8,552 nucleotides of DNA from Aequorivita sp. (lineage in GTDB: Bacteria > Bacteroidota > Bacteroidia > Flavobacteriales > Flavobacteriaceae). Location of the stretch: positions 93,335 to 101,886 of the forward strand of contig NVXN01000005.1 in assembly GCA_002733915.1 (NCBI GenBank). The letters are read 5' to 3'. Positions 5,159-8,552 of the stretch are shown here, piece by piece. The translations under genes and the position numbers were made by a program. Under the pieces are notes generated by a model. That model was not told the origin of the DNA. It made no database searches and was given only the letters and a program-made list of their open reading frames with translations. Each line of letters begins with the position of its first letter. Position 1 is the stretch's first letter.

Positions 5159-6109
5159 TTAGCATAGTTTAGAATCTTCATCAAATATATACCCATTTAA
5201 TAGAGCTGCAATCTCCATCTTCCGTTTTCCCGGAAGTTGTATTTCATTAATATTAATGAATCCATCTGCACAAGCTACTTTCAGGTGTTTTTTTGAAGTT
5301 TGAATACGCCCAGGCTCTAAGTTATGGGTTGCCTTTTCAAAACTTACGCTGTATATCTTAACTTTCAGTTCTTCATTATTATTATAAAGAATAGTCCACG
5401 CAACAGGATAGGGGGAAAGCCCACGAATAAAAGCAGCAATTTCCTTTCCTGGTTTTGTCCAGTCTATACGCGTGTTTTCTGGAGTGAGTTTTGGAGCTTC
5501 CTTTAAATTGCTTGTCTCGGGCTGTGGTTTGGGGTTTGCTTTACCTTGCTCAATCCGTTCTAGTGTTTCCAAAACCAACTTTGCTCCTTCGTCCATTAGT
5601 TTATCGTGAAGCGTTTTCGCAGTTTCGTCCTTTTTTATAATTACTTCTTTGTTGGCGATGATGGAACCAGTGTCTATCTTTTCATCAATAAAAAAAGTAG
5701 TAACGCCCGTCTTTTCTTCATTATTGATAATTGCCCAATTTATGGGAGCTGCACCTCTATATTGAGGAAGAAGTGAAGCGTGTAGATTAAAGGTTCCTAA
5801 TTTCGGCATTTGCCAAACCGCTTTGGGAAGCATTCGGAAAGCCACGACTACTTGAAGATTGGCATTCAAATTTTTTAATTCCTCAAGAAATGATTCATCC
5901 TTTAAATTGCTTGGCTGCAAAATTTTTAAACCCTTTGAAGTTGCATAACCCTTCACTGCAGAGGCCATAAGCTTTCTACCTCGGCCTGCTGGCCTGTCTG
6001 GCGCGGTAATTACGCCCACAATATTTTCGCCTGCTTCCACCATTTCTTTTAAAACACCCACCGCAAAGTCGGGAGTTCCCATAAATACTATTCTTAAATC
6101 GTTCTGCAT
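5159..6109 (-). CDS. fmt: Methionyl-tRNA formyltransferase, 316 aa
   Basis: Transfers the formyl group of 10-formyltetrahydrofolate to Met-tRNA of the initiator type, enabling bacterial translation initiation. The N-terminal Rossmann-like domain opens RIVFMGTPDFA (6-16). The loop TAPDRPAGRGRK (35-46) is the tRNA-contacting insertion region. The catalytic triad of formyltransferases is present: Asn108, His110 and Asp146, with the folate-site signature SLLPQYRGAAP (112-122) between them. The C-terminal OB-like domain follows from about residue 205 and contains RGLSPYPVAW. The length matches E. coli Fmt (315 aa). It starts 4 bp after the recQ stop, so it is co-transcribed as the last gene of the operon. 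No clear minus-strand terminator follows it. The initiator tRNA is not in this window. Confidence 0.97.
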   Translation of the reverse strand: MQNDLRIVFMGTPDFAVGVLKEMVEAGENIVGVITAPDRPAGRGRKLMASAVKGYATSKGLKILQPSNLKDESFLEELKNLNANLQVVVAFRMLPKAVWQMPKLGTFNLHASLLPQYRGAAPINWAIINNEEKTGVTTFFIDEKIDTGSIIANKEVIIKKDETAKTLHDKLMDEGAKLVLETLERIEQGKANPKPQPETSNLKEAPKLTPENTRIDWTKPGKEIAAFIRGLSPYPVAWTILYNNNEELKVKIYSVSFEKATHNLEPGRIQTSKKHLKVACADGFININEIQLPGKRKMEIAALLNGYIFDEDSKLC

Positions 6110-6113
6110 TTTT

Positions 6114-8012
6114 TCAGTTTAAATAATATTGTTTTTTAGGATTGGCGCTTATTTTTTCGGCATCCATAAGCAAACGGAGTACTTTCAGGATATCCGTTTC
6201 GGCAAAAGTAAGTTTTTCTGAAATCTCTCGCGAAGTTAATTCCGATTCTTCAAGCAAGGTCAAAATCTGTCCTGCCAGTTGTTGCATATCCGTTTTTGAA
6301 AATTTTGAAGTTTGCGTTTTGCACACCGAACAAATGCCGCATTTTGAAGCGGTAGTTTCACCAAAATAGGAAACAAGCTGCACGCTTCGACAGGTTTTTG
6401 TATTAGCAATATAATTGAGGACAGAATTAACCTGTGCCTTTTTCTTGCGATTTAGCGCTTCTACCTCGCGTGAAATTACGTTAATAGTTTTATCATCTTC
6501 TCTCGGAACCAAAAAAGTGAGTGTGGCGTCGGTTATTTGCAGCATCATTTCTACAACCTGGTCGCGCTCCATTTTTTTTAGGACTGAAATTACGGTTTCA
6601 ATGGTTTGTCCCGTTTTGGTCACGATTAAATCCAGATTGATAGCTGTGGGCATTTCAAAAATTCCTCCGTATATACGAAGTATTGTTTTGCCGATGACAG
6701 AAACCATAGCATCTTTTTCAAAATAATGCAGCACTTTTTCAGAGGAAATCAAAAACTGCACAATGGATTTTCGTCCAAACTCCTGCGAAAGTTGAATAAT
6801 TCCCAAGCGGTCCAAGCTATTCAGGGCATTGTACGCAATCAATGTGTTTAAATTGTATGTTTTACAGAATTCTGAAAAACCAAAATTGTGTTTTGTGAAT
6901 TCCCCTTCGCCGTAGGGAATTTGAAAATAATTGCTCAGCGTTCGGTATATATTTTTCAGATCTGAAGTTGTTGGCAATGACTCCACAAACTGCTGCTTTA
7001 CATATATTTTATCGTACTCATTATACAGTAGCACCGCAGCGGCATATTCGCCATCGCGGCCCGCACGACCTGCTTCCTGAAAATAACTCTCCATACTTTC
7101 GGGAATTTGAAGATGGATAACAAAGCGCACATTGGCCTGATCAATGCCCATTCCAAAAGCGTTGGTGGCGACCATTGTGGAAACAGTACCGTTGCGCCAT
7201 GCTTGCAGTTTTTGTGCTTTTTCCTTTGCGGAAATTCCCCCGTGATAAAATGTAGCCGAAATGCCTAAATTATTCAGTTGTTCACTTATTTCAATGGTTC
7301 CTTTTCTATTCCGTACGTACACAATTGCAGCACCTTTGTTTGTTTTTAGCAATTGTTCGGTTTTGTATAATTTGTCCTCTTCCTTATAAACTTGATAGGA
7401 TAGATTTTCGCGAACGAAGGAATTTCTGAAAACCATCGGAAGCTCCATCTTTAATTCTGAAATGGTATCTTCCAAAACTTCGGGTGTGGCTGTTGCTGTA
7501 AGTGCAATGATTGGAACTAAGGGGTGTATTTCCCGAAGTAATGTAATGTTTTTGTAGGCTGGTCGAAAATCATTTCCCCATTGCGAAATGCAGTGCGCTT
7601 CATCAACTGCGATTAAATTTACGTTCATCTGCTTGATGTAATTCTGGACTATTTCCTGCTGAAGCCGTTCCGGAGAGAGGTAAAGGAATTTATAATTTCC
7701 GTAAAGCGCGTTGTCCAAAAGCGTGTTCAGTTCTTCAAAAGAGATTCCGCCAGTTAATTTAAGCGCCTTTATACCGCGCTCCTTCAATGCATTTACTTGA
7801 TCGCCCATCAATGCCACTAAAGGTGAAACAACTATACAAAGACCATCAGTTGCTAAAGCAGGAACTTGAAAACACAACGATTTTCCGCCGCCTGTGGGTA
7901 AAAGCGCCACAGTATCCTTCCCGTCAATTACAGACGCGATTATTTCTTCCTGCATGGGTTTGAAGGAAGGATAACCCCAGTATTTGGCTAGGATGTCGCG
8001 GACATTTATCAA
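6114..8012 (-). CDS. recQ: RecQ-family ATP-dependent DNA helicase, 632 aa, TTG start
   Basis: 3'-5' superfamily 2 DNA helicase of recombination and repair. The motifs are in order: motif 0 (FKPMQEEII), Walker A TGGGKS (40-45), SPLVAL (63-68), the DEAH box 137-140 followed by the aromatic-rich loop CISQWGNDFRP (141-151), TATATP (172-177), ATNAFGMGIDQ (282-292) and QEAGRAGRDG (312-321). Cys541, 558, 561 and 564 have exactly the spacing of the E. coli RecQ zinc site (17, 3, 3), but lie about 190 residues after the helicase core rather than directly behind it. A winged-helix-like tail follows and no HRDC domain is evident. The aromatic loop has Asn147 where E. coli has His. The start is TTG at 8012: the next Met (20) lies within motif 0 and a stop precedes the TTG by three codons. 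TTGA overlaps the upstream ATPase stop. Confidence 0.95.
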   Translation of the reverse strand: MINVRDILAKYWGYPSFKPMQEEIIASVIDGKDTVALLPTGGGKSLCFQVPALATDGLCIVVSPLVALMGDQVNALKERGIKALKLTGGISFEELNTLLDNALYGNYKFLYLSPERLQQEIVQNYIKQMNVNLIAVDEAHCISQWGNDFRPAYKNITLLREIHPLVPIIALTATATPEVLEDTISELKMELPMVFRNSFVRENLSYQVYKEEDKLYKTEQLLKTNKGAAIVYVRNRKGTIEISEQLNNLGISATFYHGGISAKEKAQKLQAWRNGTVSTMVATNAFGMGIDQANVRFVIHLQIPESMESYFQEAGRAGRDGEYAAAVLLYNEYDKIYVKQQFVESLPTTSDLKNIYRTLSNYFQIPYGEGEFTKHNFGFSEFCKTYNLNTLIAYNALNSLDRLGIIQLSQEFGRKSIVQFLISSEKVLHYFEKDAMVSVIGKTILRIYGGIFEMPTAINLDLIVTKTGQTIETVISVLKKMERDQVVEMMLQITDATLTFLVPREDDKTINVISREVEALNRKKKAQVNSVLNYIANTKTCRSVQLVSYFGETTASKCGICSVCKTQTSKFSKTDMQQLAGQILTLLEESELTSREISEKLTFAETDILKVLRLLMDAEKISANPKKQYYLN

Positions 8013-8552
8013 GGCGTATTTTTAAGGTGATTCAGAATATTTTCAACTCTATCTTTAATAGTGCCCACGGGTACTTCGTGAATTTTATAGCCATAATTTT
8101 CATAACCTTTTTTAAGGAAATGAAATATCTTCTCGGCCTGTTCAAAGGATTCGTAACGCTCGTTGTCCTGTTCATATATTTCTTCCCAGGGGGGGAGCAC
8201 AAATATTTCATCATATCTGTACTTCTTGCAAGTTTCACAAAAGTTTTCTGGATAATGGGTAGCCACAAAGTCCATATAGGCTGTGACGTCAGGCATACCG
8301 CGGTCATAAAATAGGATGGGGGCTGTAAATTTTTTTCCTTCGTGAAATTGCTTCAACCTGCCTTCCAGTAATTTTTCACTGAATAGAATAGGGTTCTCCA
8401 AAAACAATTGTTCAATCCCTTCCTTTTGTGCTTCAAGAATTACATCCCTTGAAATTTCGTGCATTACAGGATAACCTTCTTTTTCCAAATAATTAATTAG
8501 TGCCGTTTTTCCAGAGCCGGGCCCGCCGGTAATTACAATTCTTTTCGTGTCC
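8009..8552 (-). CDS. AAA_28-type P-loop ATPase (5'-truncated by window edge)
   Basis: P-loop NTPase resembling the AAA_28 (NadR/kinase-like) family, often annotated simply as ATPase in Bacteroidota. The frame is open to the window end, with 180 residues visible, starting DTKRIVITGGPGSGKT. Walker A GGPGSGKT is encoded at 8527-8504, and only a few N-terminal residues should be missing. The TTG at 8488 is not the start, since it would remove Walker A. Other family-like blocks are HEISRDVI, YDRGMPDVTAYMDF (visible residues about 82-95) and LPPWEEIYEQDNERYESF, with a C-terminal helix rich in charged residues. The fold suggests a small-molecule or nucleotide kinase, but the substrate is unknown. 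It is upstream of recQ in the same operon, with a 4-nt TTGA overlap. Confidence 0.9.
   Translation of the reverse strand, partial: DTKRIVITGGPGSGKTALINYLEKEGYPVMHEISRDVILEAQKEGIEQLFLENPILFSEKLLEGRLKQFHEGKKFTAPILFYDRGMPDVTAYMDFVATHYPENFCETCKKYRYDEIFVLPPWEEIYEQDNERYESFEQAEKIFHFLKKGYENYGYKIHEVPVGTIKDRVENILNHLKNTP

Noticed and set aside
8027..8314. Frames of 95 (plus) and 91 (minus) codons opposite or out of frame with the ATPase gene.
   Set aside because: The ATPase frame carries Walker A and family motifs; the others are shadows. The plus-strand product looks membrane-like only because it is antisense to charged codons.

Overview
The window looks like a chromosomal housekeeping segment from a member of the Bacteroidota, most likely Flavobacteriaceae. 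The DNA is AT-rich, start codons lack Shine-Dalgarno sequences, and several genes are preceded by the Bacteroidota promoter pattern TTG/TTTG - about 19 bp - TAnnTTTG. The protein families (START-like protein, class IV aminotransferase, YqgE/AlgH, HU, Fmt, a RecQ of Bacteroidota type, AAA_28 ATPase) also fit. Genus cannot be decided from the sequence alone.

Layout. Bases 1-1305 (+) hold the 3' part of hisS, running in from outside the window. Converging on it, on the minus strand, is a compact group of three small genes (1316-2134): a 52-aa lipoprotein, a 199-aa four-helix membrane protein and a 48-aa soluble protein. Their reading frames overlap, by 83 bp between the first two and by an ATGA between the last two. 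A near-perfect promoter precedes the group at 2225-2254. Next on the minus strand is a tRNA-Met (CAT) gene at 2389-2462 with its own promoter and terminator.

Divergent from the tRNA, on the plus strand, are a START-like protein (2658-3044) and a class IV PLP aminotransferase (3099-3944). They are separated by an intrinsic terminator whose T-run touches the aminotransferase ATG. The aminotransferase converges on yqgE (3941-4501, minus) and the two stop codons share a TTAA. An HU gene (4705-4977, minus) with clear promoter and terminator follows. The window ends with a tightly packed minus-strand operon, transcribed ATPase -> recQ -> fmt (8552 down to 5159), with a TTGA stop/start overlap and a 4-bp gap; the ATPase runs off the window end.

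Functionally, hisS, tRNA-Met and fmt belong to translation, and HU and RecQ to chromosome structure and repair. The roles of the START-like protein, YqgE, the ATPase and the three-gene membrane group are not established from this sequence. No gene-free stretch exceeds 300 bases. The longest, 2135-2388, holds the lipoprotein leader and promoter and the tRNA terminator. The part of the window least explained by known families is the overlapping lipoprotein/membrane/small-protein group at 1316-2254.
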